A stretch of 45,434 nt of DNA from an uncultured Clostridium sp. (GCF_934754915.1 NZ_CAKVKB010000017.1:1-45434), one strand, 5' to 3'; counted from the first letter of the stretch, positions 1-8,824 are shown. Numbers and translations are program-made. Notes: a model not told the origin generated them from the sequence alone.

Positions 1-1037
1 TAGATTCTGCAAATGCAATAAAAAAATATGGTGTAGGAGTAAAATGTGCAACAATAACTCCTAATGCTGCAAGAGTTAAAGAATATAACTTAAAGGAAAT
101 GTGGAAGAGTCCTAATGGAACAATAAGAGCAATTTTAGATGGTACAGTATTCAGAGCACCAATAATAGTTGAGCCAGTTAAGCCATATGTTAGAACATGG
201 AAGAAGCCAATAACAATAGCTAGACATGCTTATGGGGATATATATAAGGCTTCAGAAATGAAGATAAAAGGAAAAGGCAAATGTGAACTTGTATTTACTT
301 CAGAAAATGGAGAAGTTCAAAAAGAATTAGTACATAATTTTGACAAAGATGGTATTGTTATGGGGATGCATAACATTAATAAATCAATAGAAAGCTTTGC
401 AAGAAGCTGCTTTAATTATGCATTAGATTTAAAGCAAGATTTGTGGTTTGGTGCAAAAGACACTATATCTAAAAAATACGATCATACATTTAAAGATATA
501 TTCCAAGAGATATATGATAATGAATATAAAGAAAAGTTTGAAAAGGCAGGAATAGTTTATAAATATACATTAATAGATGCTGCAGTAGCTAATGTCATTA
601 AATCAGAAGGTGGCATGCTTTGGGCTTGTAAGAACTATGATGGTGATGTTATGAGTGATATGATAGCAGCAGCATTTGGATCAATTGCAATGATGACATC
701 AGTACTTGTTTCACCAGATGGAAAATATGAATTTGAAGCTGCTCATGGAACAGTTCAAGATCAATATTACTGTCATTTAAAAGGTGAAAAGACATCAACA
801 AATTCAGTTGCAACAATATTTGCATGGACTGGAGCTTTGAGAAAAAGAGGAGAAATGGATAAAAATGATGCATTAATTAATTTTGCAAATAAGTTAGAAG
901 AAGCATCATTAAAAACAATTGAAAAAGGAATAATGACTGGAGATTTAGCTGCACTTGCAGTTCATGACAACATTCAAAAAGCAGATACATTTGAATTTAT
1001 CAAAGCAATAAGAAAGACATTGGAAGAAATTTTATAG
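1..1037 (+). CDS. icd: NADP-dependent isocitrate dehydrogenase, eukaryotic-type (5' end outside window)
   Basis: Oxidatively decarboxylates isocitrate to 2-oxoglutarate with NADP+, in the cytoplasm; the product feeds glutamate synthesis. The frame is already open at base 3, and the first in-frame ATG (99) is internal, so the N-terminus is cut off by the window edge. By alignment in my head with human IDH1, about 58 residues are missing, for a total near 400. Visible signatures are the substrate loop KSPNGTIRAILDGTVFR, the catalytic-loop Arg in TIARHAYGD, the metal-binding block KNYDGDVMSDMIA and the coenzyme-region EAAHGTV. These are typical of the homodimeric eukaryote-like NADP enzyme rather than the E. 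coli Icd type. A terminator follows within 30 bp. Function is secure; the subtype is from motif memory. Confidence 0.93.
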   Translation, partial: DSANAIKKYGVGVKCATITPNAARVKEYNLKEMWKSPNGTIRAILDGTVFRAPIIVEPVKPYVRTWKKPITIARHAYGDIYKASEMKIKGKGKCELVFTSENGEVQKELVHNFDKDGIVMGMHNINKSIESFARSCFNYALDLKQDLWFGAKDTISKKYDHTFKDIFQEIYDNEYKEKFEKAGIVYKYTLIDAAVANVIKSEGGMLWACKNYDGDVMSDMIAAAFGSIAMMTSVLVSPDGKYEFEAAHGTVQDQYYCHLKGEKTSTNSVATIFAWTGALRKRGEMDKNDALINFANKLEEASLKTIEKGIMTGDLAALAVHDNIQKADTFEFIKAIRKTLEEIL

Positions 1038-1060
1038 TATATTAATTTTAATATTTGGAT

Positions 1061-1102
1061 AAGAGCCATAATTTTAGAATGACTGAAATTATGGCTTTTT
1101 TA
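1061..1102 (+). terminator. Rho-independent terminator after icd
   Basis: A 10-bp stem, GCCATAATTT (1065-1074) with AAATTATGGC (1086-1095), is followed by a T run. The right arm overlaps the stop codon of the converging HD-domain gene. Confidence 0.8.
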
Positions 1103-1568
1103 TATTGAATTCATGAAGAAGACAATTTGTTCTGTCAATTTCATTGGACTGAATAGGATTATTTACATTATTTAAATAATGTTGAAGGACATCTGCATCT
1201 TTTAAAAGTTCATCATAGGGATTGTCAATAGAAGCTTTATTGCTATGATTATATATTGCATGACATATTATATCTATTTCTGATTCAGTAAAACAATCAA
1301 TTTCTGAAAGTATTTTACGGGATTCGATTGAACCAAGATGCGCATGATCGATTGAAGAGGCATTTTTATATTTATAAATATCATGAAGAATTCCAAATAC
1401 TGCACATATTTCTGGATCAAGATTTCTTTTTAATGCAAGAAGATTACAGATAGAAGATACACCAAAGAGATGGATAAATCCTTTGTTTCTTATTTCATAA
1501 TCATTTTGTGCCATTAAGATTGATACAACATATGTTTTTACTTTGTCTAATCTATTCATTGATTTCAT
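1089..1568 (-). CDS. HD-domain metal-dependent phosphohydrolase family protein
   Basis: A 159-residue cytoplasmic protein of the HD superfamily, whose members hydrolyse phosphate esters, often of nucleotides, using a bound divalent metal. The pattern is His33 (FIHLFGVS), the His62-Asp63 doublet in GILHDIYKY, His103/His108 in CHAIYNHS and a final Asp in KDADVLQ near 126, so all the usual ligands are present. The substrate cannot be predicted. The first ATG is chosen because an AGGAGG site lies about 8 nt upstream on this strand. It converges with icd and shares its terminator region. It stands alone, with a tRNA gene behind it. Confidence 0.85.
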   Translation of the reverse strand: MKSMNRLDKVKTYVVSILMAQNDYEIRNKGFIHLFGVSSICNLLALKRNLDPEICAVFGILHDIYKYKNASSIDHAHLGSIESRKILSEIDCFTESEIDIICHAIYNHSNKASIDNPYDELLKDADVLQHYLNNVNNPIQSNEIDRTNCLLHEFNIKKP

Positions 1569-1667
1569 GCTTTGTTCCTCCTTTTTTGTTGGGTTAGGAT
1601 AATCGAATTGATTGTATAGAGTATAGAGTTATATAATAAAATTATATCAAAAAATTGAAAAAAATAC

Positions 1668-1696
1668 TTGCAATTAATGAAATAATTGTGTAAAAT
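1668..1696 (+). promoter_or_regulatory. Sigma-A-type promoter of tRNA-Gln
   Basis: TTGCAA (1668-1673) and TAAAAT (1691-1696) are separated by 17 nt, with a TGTG extension before the -10. The -10 ends 25 nt before the mature tRNA start, so a short 5' leader is expected. Confidence 0.65.
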
Positions 1697-1721
1697 AAAT
1701 GATGTCGAAAGGCAAAGATAT

Positions 1722-1796
1722 TACCGTGTAGTTCAATGGTAGAACGACAGATTCTGGTTCTGTATGTTGTGAGTTCGAGTCTTACCACGGTAGCCA
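1722..1796 (+). tRNA. tRNA-Gln(CUG), reads CAG
   Basis: A full cloverleaf can be folded. The acceptor stem is TACCGTG/CACGGTA with discriminator G and encoded CCA. The D arm is GTTC/GAAC. The anticodon stem is ACAGA/TCTGT with loop TTCTGGT (anticodon CTG). The T arm is GTGAG/CTTAC around TTCGAGT. The weak U1-A72 pair is also a feature of other bacterial tRNA-Gln. It is transcribed alone, with its own promoter and terminator. Confidence 0.93.
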
Positions 1797-1805
1797 TAAT
1801 ATTGA

Positions 1806-1845
1806 AAAATAGCAGTTTAAGTAGTAACTTAGGCTGCTATTTTGT
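1806..1845 (+). terminator. Terminator of tRNA-Gln
   Basis: AAATAGCAG (1807-1815) pairs with CTGCTATTT (1834-1842), with inner TTAAG/CTTA pairing and Ts after the stem, starting 10 bases after the CCA. Confidence 0.75.
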
Positions 1846-1971
1846 TATATACAATTTCTATGATAATAGACTTTTGATAATGTATAATATATAATAAAAA
1901 ATATGAAATAAACATTTACATGAATTGATTAAAACTTATTTTGCAATTATATGCAATTGGGAGGTTTTTTA

Positions 1972-2430
1972 ATGAAGATGACAGGAACAATAAATTATGA
2001 TGTTGAAGATGTTTTTAATCATTTTATTAAGAACGCAAAGAGAGATTTCAGTGATTTTAATGAAGAAAATCCAGTGGGATGCAAAATAGAAAAGGATATA
2101 ACTACCGGAGGTCCAAAACCAATAAGATGTACAGTTGAAATAACAGATTATGAGAAAAACGGAAAATATGAAATAACTACATCCAATCAATTTTCAAAAT
2201 GTATATCAACATATACATTTGTAGGGCAAAAGGATGGAACTACAAAACTTACACTTTCAGAAAGACAAACAACACAGAAAGTTGTTCAGCTTGCAACTTT
2301 ATATTTGCAGAGATTTTTGGCTAGACGAGCATTTAAGAGATCATTTAATAATATAATTGAGGTTTTGAATAATGAATTAAGAGTTCATTTTGAAAATGTT
2401 GAAAGATCAAAAAAGAAAAAGAATGCGTAA
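1972..2430 (+). CDS. Small SRPBCC-fold-like protein (possibly DUF3284)
   Basis: A 152-residue soluble protein of unknown function. The opening (MTGTINYDVEDVFNHFI), alternating beta segments and a long C-terminal helix (from about 105, LARRAFKRSFNNIIEVL) resemble SRPBCC/START-type small-molecule-binding proteins. I think of the DUF3284 family, but that match is from memory. The tail is very basic (RSKKKKNA). The frame is open from 1951, but ATG 1972 is preferred because GGGAGG (1959-1964) sits 7 nt before it. It is monocistronic, with a terminator downstream. No catalytic residues are recognisable. Confidence 0.7.
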   Translation: MKMTGTINYDVEDVFNHFIKNAKRDFSDFNEENPVGCKIEKDITTGGPKPIRCTVEITDYEKNGKYEITTSNQFSKCISTYTFVGQKDGTTKLTLSERQTTQKVVQLATLYLQRFLARRAFKRSFNNIIEVLNNELRVHFENVERSKKKKNA

Positions 2431-2435
2431 TTATA

Positions 2436-2505
2436 AAAACAATATGAATTTTTGTTAGATTTTCTATAGCAGTTTAAATTTAATAAAAATCCATATTGTT
2501 TTCTT
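2436..2505 (+). terminator. Terminator-like hairpin after the SRPBCC-like gene
   Basis: AAAACAATATG (2436-2446) pairs with CATATTGTTTT (2492-2502), inner ATTTTT/AAAAAT pairing extends it, and a T-rich stretch follows. The loop is long, so strength is uncertain. Confidence 0.55.
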
Positions 2506-2535
2506 TATTTTATACAATTATTTTTAAATTTTTTA

Positions 2536-2631
2536 ATATACATATGTTTCAATAATAAAACTACATAAGAATTAAAGAAATCTTAAAAAGACTTCATCCT
2601 TCATTGTCAATTGTTAATTGGAATATATATT
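2536..2631 (-). repeat. MITE-like dispersed repeat, copy A
   Basis: One of five related intergenic elements. The core palindrome lies at 2577-2595 (GAAATCTTAAAAAGACTTC). On the minus strand the left end reads ATATATTCCAATTAACAATTG, then GACAATGAAGGATG before the core, as in the other copies. The far end (ACATATGTATATTAA on the minus strand) resembles the right ends of copies C and D. The element abuts the stop codon of the M29 peptidase gene. Confidence 0.6.
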
Positions 2632-3856
2632 AAGTCCAATTGCCATTTTTAAATACAGGTATCTGGGAACCATCCTCTTTTACACCAATTATACTCGTAT
2701 CTTTATTTCCTATCATAAAATCGACATGAACCAATGAAGAATTTGCTTTAGAGTTTAAGAGTTCTTCTTTAGTCATGTTTTCACCATTTTTTATGCAGGA
2801 AGGATATGAAGAACCTAAAGCCAAATGGCATGAAGCATTTTCATCATATAATGTATTAAAAAAGATAATATTGGAATTAGAAATTGGTGAATCATAAGGA
2901 ACTAATGCTACTTCACCTAATCTGCATGAGTTTTCATCAGTGTTAATTATTTCTTTTAGAACATCAAGCCCAGTTTCAGCAGTACAGTCTATTACTTTTC
3001 CGTCCTTAAATGTTAATGAAAAATTATTTATGAGATTTCCGCAATAGCTTAGAGGTTTAGTACTATATACAATTCCATTAACTCCATCCATTTTTGGTGT
3101 TGTATATACTTCTTCAGTAGGCATGTTTGCAATAAATGTTAGGCCATTTTGAGTGACATCAGCACCACCACACCACATATGATTTTTTACTAATTCTACT
3201 TTTAAATCAGTTCCTAGTGAATTTTTAAAATGAAGATATTTGAAATTGCTTTTGTTGAGGTAATCAACTTTTTCTGAAAGGTTTTTAAGATGTTTGCTCC
3301 ATGCTTCAACAGGATCATTTTCTTTTATTCTCATAACTGTAAATATTGCATCCCATAAAGATTCTACAGCTTTTTTTGAATCACAATTTGAAAATACTTT
3401 TTTTGCCCATCCATCTGTTGGAACAGAAACTATACACCATGGATTCTTATTGGAATTACAAGCTTCGAAATAATTTTTTAAAGTTTGACGGCGGCTTTTT
3501 TGAGCAGCAGATATCTTTTTTGAATCAATATCTTTTAATAAGTCAGGATCTGAAGCTGAAATGCTTAAAAAAGAAGCTCCATTTTTTACATAGTAGTCAT
3601 ATTTATCTTTTTCAAAATCAGGAACAAAAGTTAATGTTTCAACTGAGGCGTTTGAAAATCTTATTTTATTAAATTTTTCATCGTTATAATTTATAATTAC
3701 ATCAGAAGCACCAGATTTATATGCTTCTTCAGCAATTAATCTTGCAAATTCATTACATTCAATTGGACTATTGATAACAAGGAGTTTTCCTTTTTGAATG
3801 TTTATTCCTTTAAGAACAGCAAGTTTTGCATATTTTGATAATAATTCTTTAAACAT
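2630..3856 (-). CDS. M29-family (thermophilic) metallo-aminopeptidase
   Basis: A 408-residue cytoplasmic exopeptidase of the AmpS/PepS/AmpT family, which removes N-terminal amino acids using a co-catalytic metal pair and normally has about 410 residues. The family metal ligands are at the expected places: Glu248/249 in MPTEEVYT, Glu315 in LGEVALV, His344 in SCHLALG, His377 and Asp379 in LVHVDFMIG. A GTG at 3865 is in frame, but that GTG forms part of the AGGTGA ribosome binding site, so ATG 3856 is the start. It is monocistronic. Its stop codon overlaps the end of repeat copy A, so the repeat supplies its 3' flank. Confidence 0.92.
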   Translation of the reverse strand: MFKELLSKYAKLAVLKGINIQKGKLLVINSPIECNEFARLIAEEAYKSGASDVIINYNDEKFNKIRFSNASVETLTFVPDFEKDKYDYYVKNGASFLSISASDPDLLKDIDSKKISAAQKSRRQTLKNYFEACNSNKNPWCIVSVPTDGWAKKVFSNCDSKKAVESLWDAIFTVMRIKENDPVEAWSKHLKNLSEKVDYLNKSNFKYLHFKNSLGTDLKVELVKNHMWCGGADVTQNGLTFIANMPTEEVYTTPKMDGVNGIVYSTKPLSYCGNLINNFSLTFKDGKVIDCTAETGLDVLKEIINTDENSCRLGEVALVPYDSPISNSNIIFFNTLYDENASCHLALGSSYPSCIKNGENMTKEELLNSKANSSLVHVDFMIGNKDTSIIGVKEDGSQIPVFKNGNWT

Positions 3857-4057
3857 GTTTGTCACCTCATAATTTTATTGTTATTAGTATTATTGCATTA
3901 TTTCAAATGTTTATCAAATTAATACCTATTCAATTTTCAAGAAGGATATAATTCTGTTATAAATTAAATCGTGAAAATTAAATTTAAATGAAGTATACAA
4001 TTTAAATTTAAAATAAAATATAAATAAGTGATTAAATTTGTTATAATAAAAGTTACA

Positions 4058-4168
4058 ATATATGTTGTAATTAATAAGATACAATTTACAATGGAAGATG
4101 AAATTTTTGAAAGATTTCTTTAATACATTGAATAAATTTTAGATGTAAATTTAGTTTTGCAATATATA
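4058..4168 (+). repeat. MITE-like dispersed repeat, copy C
   Basis: The core is at 4100-4118 (GAAATTTTTGAAAGATTTC), followed by TTTAAT. The left end ATATATGTTGTAATT and the right end TTTTGCAATATAT are imperfect inverted repeats. The stretch TTTAGTTTTGCAA before the right end is nearly the same as in copy D. Confidence 0.6.
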
Positions 4169-4211
4169 ATAAATTTGATTAGAAATAAATATAGTTTGCT
4201 GCTTAATTAAT

Positions 4212-4242
4212 TTGAAATTAAATTTGCTTTGTATTGTATAAT
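4212..4242 (+). promoter_or_regulatory. Candidate promoter for polA-coaE-SLT
   Basis: TTGAAA (4212-4217) and TATAAT (4237-4242) with a rather long 19-nt spacer, and a TG two bases before the -10. It lies about 90 nt upstream of the polA start. Confidence 0.4.
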
Positions 4243-4328
4243 AAAAAGTCAAATGTTTCATATTACAGTATATCTATATAAATAAAAAATGTATTGATTT
4301 AACGTGAAAGAAAAGGAAGATGTATAAA

Positions 4329-7139
4329 ATGGATAAAGAATTTTTATTACTTATAGATGGTTCAAGTTTATTAAGCACTCAATATTATGGAAATTTACCA
4401 CGTGAAATAATGTTTGCTAAAACTACAGAAGAAAAAGAAGCATTTTATGGAAAAATAATGCAGACATCTATGGGGATATATACTAATGCCATATACGGTT
4501 TTATGAGAACCTTTTTGAAAATATTAAAAGAACAAAAACCTACTCATATAGCTGTTGCATGGGATTTAAGCAGAGATACTTTCAGAAGAGAAATAGATAG
4601 TGATTATAAAGGAACAAGGGGAGAAACACCTGAACCACTTAAAGAGCAATTTAAATTATGTCAGGAAATACTGGGTAAAATGAATATTATGCAGTTTATG
4701 GATAAAAGATATGAAGCTGATGATTTTTGCGGAAGTGTTGCATCAAAACTTGAAAAAGATATTCCTGTAAGGATACTTACCAAAGATACAGATTATCTTC
4801 AGCTTGTGAGTGAAAATACAAAATTGTGGCTTATGTTTACAACTCAGGATAAAGCTGATGCCCTATTTAAAAAATATGAAATAAAAAAGGCTGTTTCAAA
4901 TGTTCCTGATAAAGCATTTGAACTTACTCCTGAACTTGTAAAAGCAGAGTATGGAATAAAGCCAGAACAAGTTGCAGACTTAAAGAGTCTTGCAGGTGAT
5001 AAATCTGATAATATAAAAGGTGTATCAGGAGTAGGAGAAGCAAGTGCAGTACCTTTAATAAACGAATATGGAACAGTTGAAAATTTATATGATAATATAA
5101 GAAATATTGATAAAAAGCAAGAAAAAGAAATTAAGGAATATTGGAAGACAAAATTAGGAATAAAAAGATCACCTTTATCCTATTTATTAAAAACAAGTGA
5201 TACGGAAATTGTTGGAGAACAATCAGCTATTATAAGCAAAAAACTTGCACTTATAAAACGAGATATTGATCTTGGAGATTTGACTAAAGACAGTCTTAAA
5301 TTAAACATTAATATTGGAGAAGGAAATAAGGAATTTAAGAAACTTGAATTTAAATCTCTAAGCTTGAATGATTTGAATTTAAATGATTCTGAAGGAAAGC
5401 AGGAGATTAAGGAATGCAGTATAAAAATAAATAATATAAATACTATAGAAGCATTTTCTAAATTTGCTATGGATGTTAAAGATAGAATATACATAAGCTA
5501 CACATTAAATGATGAAGCTGTTTATTCAAAGCTTAATTTAAAGCACATTATAATAAGTGAAGAGAATGTAAGTAATATTATAGAATTTGAAAGCATAGCT
5601 GCTGAAGATAATAAAAAATCACTAGAAATATTAAAGAATTTAATGGAAAATGAACAGATAAAAAAAGTTATTCATGATGGGAAAAATCTTGTTACATTTT
5701 TAAATAAGAATAATATAAATATTAAGGAATTTGATTTTGATACAGCAATAGCAGCTTATCTTTTAGACTCATCACAGAGCCAGTACAGCATTAGTAGTCT
5801 TGTTGAAAAATATATGAAAGAAGAAATTTCAGAAAATGAAGATGAAATTGAAGGAATTTTAGGAGTGCATATTCCTAAATTATATAAGATATTAAAAAGT
5901 GATATAGAAAATGAAAAAATGGATAAACTTTACTATGAAGTAGAACATCCTTTAATATTTGTTCTCTCTTCTATGGAAAGCATTGGGTTTAACGTGAATG
6001 AAAGTATGTTAGATGAGCTTAAGGTTAAATTTGATAGTGAAATATTAAAAACTCAAAAAGAAATATATGAACTTGCAGATGAAGAGTTTAATATAAGTTC
6101 ACCAAAGCAGCTTGGAAAGATATTGTTTGAAAAACTTGATCTTCCAGTTATTAAAAAGACTAAGACAGGATATTCAACTAATCAAGAAGTATTAGAAAAA
6201 CTTATGGATAAGCATGAAATAATACCTAAAATAATGTATTATAGACAGATAACCAAAATAAGTTCAACGTATGTAGAAGGATTGAAAAATGTAATAGACA
6301 AAGATGGAAGAATACATTCAAATTTCAACCAGACTGTAACAACAACAGGAAGACTTTCAAGTACAGATCCTAATCTTCAGAACATACCTGTAAGGCATGA
6401 ACTGGGAAGGGAAATACGAAAGGTATTCATTCCATTAGAAGATGGAGACATACTTCTTTCTTGCGATTATTCTCAAATTGAATTGAGAGTTTTAGCACAT
6501 ATTGCAAATGATGAAAACATGATTGATGCATTTAAACATCATAGTGATATTCATACAAAAACTGCATCAGAAGTATTTAAGGTTCCAGTTGATGAAGTTA
6601 CTCCTTTAATGAGGAGCAGAGCAAAAGCAGTTAACTTTGGAATTGTCTATGGAATAAGTGCATTCAGTTTATCTCAGGATTTAAAAATTCCAAAGTCAGA
6701 AGCACAAGGATATATGAATGTATATTTTGAAAGGTATCCTAAAATAAAAAGTTATTTGGAAAGTGTCGTAAAAGATGCGGAATCTGATGGATATGTTCTT
6801 ACTATATTAAATAGAAGAAGATTTATACCAGAAATAAATTCATCAAATAAAATAGTTAAAGCGTTAGGTGAAAGACTTGCAATGAATGCACCAATTCAAG
6901 GAAGTGCAGCTGATATTATAAAAATTGCAATGATAAATGTATATAATAAGCTTAAGGAAAATGGACTAAAAAGTCAGCTCATTCTTCAGGTTCATGATGA
7001 ACTTATATTAAATGTAAAAGAAAATGAATTTGAACAAGTAAAAGATGTTGTAGTAAAAGAAATGGAAAATGCAGTGAAGCTGAATGTTGATCTTGATGTG
7101 GATGTTAATACAGGAAAAACATGGTATGAAGCTAAATAA
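4329..7139 (+). CDS. polA: DNA polymerase I with degenerate proofreading domain
   Basis: Repair and Okazaki-fragment polymerase, 936 residues. The N-terminal 5' nuclease (about 1-320) carries DGSSLL, YEADDF and TKDTDYLQL and the helix-hairpin GVSGVGE. The polymerase domain has motif A DYSQIELR (Asp near 713), motif B RSRAKAVNFGIVYG (from about 762) and motif C QVHDE (Asp near 890). The Phe in motif B is the residue that discriminates against dideoxynucleotides. The middle domain lacks the DxE, the second Asp and the YxxxD of 3'-5' exonucleases, as in Bacillus-type Pol I, so it should not proofread. ATG 4320 is in frame but only 2-3 nt from the AAGGAAG site, so ATG 4329 is preferred. It begins an operon with coaE. 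Confidence 0.96.
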   Translation: MDKEFLLLIDGSSLLSTQYYGNLPREIMFAKTTEEKEAFYGKIMQTSMGIYTNAIYGFMRTFLKILKEQKPTHIAVAWDLSRDTFRREIDSDYKGTRGETPEPLKEQFKLCQEILGKMNIMQFMDKRYEADDFCGSVASKLEKDIPVRILTKDTDYLQLVSENTKLWLMFTTQDKADALFKKYEIKKAVSNVPDKAFELTPELVKAEYGIKPEQVADLKSLAGDKSDNIKGVSGVGEASAVPLINEYGTVENLYDNIRNIDKKQEKEIKEYWKTKLGIKRSPLSYLLKTSDTEIVGEQSAIISKKLALIKRDIDLGDLTKDSLKLNINIGEGNKEFKKLEFKSLSLNDLNLNDSEGKQEIKECSIKINNINTIEAFSKFAMDVKDRIYISYTLNDEAVYSKLNLKHIIISEENVSNIIEFESIAAEDNKKSLEILKNLMENEQIKKVIHDGKNLVTFLNKNNINIKEFDFDTAIAAYLLDSSQSQYSISSLVEKYMKEEISENEDEIEGILGVHIPKLYKILKSDIENEKMDKLYYEVEHPLIFVLSSMESIGFNVNESMLDELKVKFDSEILKTQKEIYELADEEFNISSPKQLGKILFEKLDLPVIKKTKTGYSTNQEVLEKLMDKHEIIPKIMYYRQITKISSTYVEGLKNVIDKDGRIHSNFNQTVTTTGRLSSTDPNLQNIPVRHELGREIRKVFIPLEDGDILLSCDYSQIELRVLAHIANDENMIDAFKHHSDIHTKTASEVFKVPVDEVTPLMRSRAKAVNFGIVYGISAFSLSQDLKIPKSEAQGYMNVYFERYPKIKSYLESVVKDAESDGYVLTILNRRRFIPEINSSNKIVKALGERLAMNAPIQGSAADIIKIAMINVYNKLKENGLKSQLILQVHDELILNVKENEFEQVKDVVVKEMENAVKLNVDLDVDVNTGKTWYEAK

Positions 7140-7232
7140 AAACCAATATGAAATTGATAGGTGATAAATAAAAGATTGTTTTAATTAATAAGTATCAAGA
7201 TAGAGCATCAATAAAAAAGGTGGTATATAAAA

Positions 7233-7832
7233 ATGATAAAGATAGGACTTACTGGGGGGATTGGTACTGGAAAGAGTACAGTATCAAAAATACTTTCTGA
7301 GGAGAAATTTAAGATTATAGATGCAGATATTATTGCAAGAGAAGTTTTAGAGAAAAATCCCAAGATATTAGATATTATCCGCACACAGTTTGGAGCTGGT
7401 TTTTTTGACTGGAGAGGTGAATTCAGGAGAAAAGAATTTGGAAACCATATATTTAGATTTCCTAAGCAGAGAATAAAATATGAAGGAATAATAATTCCAT
7501 ACATAAAGGAGGAAATTGAAGAGAAATTTAAGGAATATGAAAAGAAAAAAGAAAAAGTAGTAATACTTGATGCTCCAACTTTGATAGAGAATAATCTACA
7601 TTCAGAAATGGATTATGTAATACTTGTAATAGCAGATAATTCTGTTCAGATAAAGAGAATTATAGAGAGAGATAAAATTACAAAATATGATGCTGTAAGC
7701 AGGATAAATGCTCAAATGTCTGTTGAGCAAAAAAAAGAATTTGCAGATATAATAATTGATAATAATGGAGATTTGGTAGAAACACAAAAGCAGGTATATG
7801 ATTTGATAGATTTTATTAAATTAATAAGTTAG
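7233..7832 (+). CDS. coaE: Dephospho-CoA kinase
   Basis: Phosphorylates the 3'-hydroxyl of dephospho-CoA, the last step of coenzyme A synthesis, in the cytoplasm. The 199-residue length is normal. The P-loop GGIGTGKST is at 8-16, followed by IIDADIIAREV, the substrate-region RGEFRRKEFGNHIF, LDAPTLIEN, and the C-terminal AQMSVEQKKEFADIIIDNNG. Several positions are divergent: the usual HP after the LGxxVF segment reads IP, and DxPLLFE reads DAPTLIE. The fold signature is still clear. It follows polA, as in many Firmicutes, and lies 15 bp before the transglycosylase gene. Confidence 0.92.
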   Translation: MIKIGLTGGIGTGKSTVSKILSEEKFKIIDADIIAREVLEKNPKILDIIRTQFGAGFFDWRGEFRRKEFGNHIFRFPKQRIKYEGIIIPYIKEEIEEKFKEYEKKKEKVVILDAPTLIENNLHSEMDYVILVIADNSVQIKRIIERDKITKYDAVSRINAQMSVEQKKEFADIIIDNNGDLVETQKQVYDLIDFIKLIS

Positions 7833-7847
7833 GCAAGGGAGAAAGTA

Positions 7848-8471
7848 ATGAAATTCCTAAGGAAAATTTTTTGTTTACTAATAGTTATATTAGCAGTTAT
7901 AGTTGGTTTAAAATATGTTGTTAAAGAAAAGTTTTTTCCTTACAAGTATAAGGAATATGTTGATAGGTATAGCAAGGAATATGATTTGGATCCATTATTT
8001 GTATTATCAGTTATAAAGACTGAAAGTAAATTTGATGATAGTGCACATTCTCATAAAAACGCAGTAGGTCTTATGCAGATAACTGTTGAAACTGGTGAAT
8101 GGGCAGCGGATAAAATGGGATATTCAACTTTTTCTAAAGATGACTTATATAATGAAGAATACAATATACAGATGGGATGCTGGTATTTAAGGTGGCTTGG
8201 GGATATGTTTAATAATGATACAGATCTTATGATAGCTGCATATAATGCTGGACCAACTAATGTACAAAAATGGCTTGACGAAAGGAAATATTCAAGTAAT
8301 GGAATAAGTCTTGAATATATACCTTTTGGAGAAACAAAAAAGTATGTAGATAAAGTTAATACATATTATAATGTGTATGAATATTTATATGGAGAAAATA
8401 GAGATATTTTTGATATTAATAAGGTAGTTAATTTAATTAAGGGAATTTTAAATGTTCACTTTTTGATTTAG
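7848..8471 (+). CDS. Membrane-anchored lytic transglycosylase (SLT domain)
   Basis: Cleaves the MurNAc-GlcNAc bond of peptidoglycan with 1,6-anhydro product formation, outside the cell. The 207-residue protein has one N-terminal hydrophobic segment (about 7-24) as uncleaved anchor or signal. The SLT domain follows, with catalytic Glu59 in KTESKFD, then GLMQIT (74-79), and AAYNAGPTNVQKWL further on. GGGAGA precedes the ATG. It is the third gene of the polA-coaE operon, an arrangement common in clostridia. The exact role (remodelling, division, sporulation) is not shown. Confidence 0.92.
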   Translation: MKFLRKIFCLLIVILAVIVGLKYVVKEKFFPYKYKEYVDRYSKEYDLDPLFVLSVIKTESKFDDSAHSHKNAVGLMQITVETGEWAADKMGYSTFSKDDLYNEEYNIQMGCWYLRWLGDMFNNDTDLMIAAYNAGPTNVQKWLDERKYSSNGISLEYIPFGETKKYVDKVNTYYNVYEYLYGENRDIFDINKVVNLIKGILNVHFLI

Positions 8472-8515
8472 AATTTATTTATGATGGTGTTTTACAATAG
8501 ATAATTCATGTTAAA

Positions 8516-8552
8516 TGTGAAGAAATCAGTAAAATTAACTGATTTCTTCACA
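8516..8552 (+). terminator. Strong hairpin after the polA operon, no clear T tract
   Basis: A perfect 15-bp inverted repeat, TGTGAAGAAATCAGT with ACTGATTTCTTCACA, has a 7-nt loop. It lacks the following T run, so it may be an RNA-stabilising 3' end or a weak terminator. Confidence 0.5.
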
Positions 8553-8569
8553 AATAATATTAAAAACAC

Positions 8570-8598
8570 TTGAAATAATTATAGAAATGGATTATTAT
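8570..8598 (+). promoter_or_regulatory. Candidate promoter of tRNA-Leu
   Basis: TTGAAA (8570-8575) and TATTAT (8593-8598), 17-nt spacer, with the -10 ending 17 nt before the tRNA. Confidence 0.5.
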
Positions 8599-8615
8599 TA
8601 ATTTGTTGATAATAT

Positions 8616-8701
8616 GCAGATGTGGTGGAATTGGCAGACACGCAGGTCTAAGGAGCCTGTGTCTTCAAGACATACGGGTTCAAGTCCCGTCATCTGCACC
8701 A
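8616..8701 (+). tRNA. tRNA-Leu(AAG), reads CUU/CUC
   Basis: Class II tRNA with acceptor stem GCAGATG/CATCTGC, discriminator A and encoded CCA. The anticodon loop CTAAGGA gives anticodon AAG, and TGTCTTCAAGACAT forms the long variable arm. The T arm CGGGTTCAAGTCCCG is canonical. A34 would be deaminated to inosine if a suitable deaminase exists. Single-gene unit with its own terminator. Confidence 0.94.
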
Positions 8702-8733
8702 AAAAATAAAATGAAAGTTTTCAATTAATTTTA

Positions 8734-8787
8734 AAAAGTATGCAGTCCTTTTGAAAAAATGCAAGAGGTTCTGCATGCTTTTTTTTA
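8734..8787 (+). terminator. Terminator of tRNA-Leu
   Basis: AGTATGCAG (8737-8745) pairs with CTGCATGCT (8771-8779), one G-U, followed by eight Ts. Confidence 0.8.
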
Positions 8788-8824
8788 ATTTAATATAATA
8801 ATAAATAATAGCAAGGAGATAGAA

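Larger units (their letters stand above)
3866..4328. other. Long AT-rich intergenic region upstream of polA
   Basis: This 460-bp region separates two divergent genes. It contains repeat copy C and a candidate polA promoter. I see no credible ORF, tRNA or conserved riboswitch fold in the rest. Confidence 0.6.
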
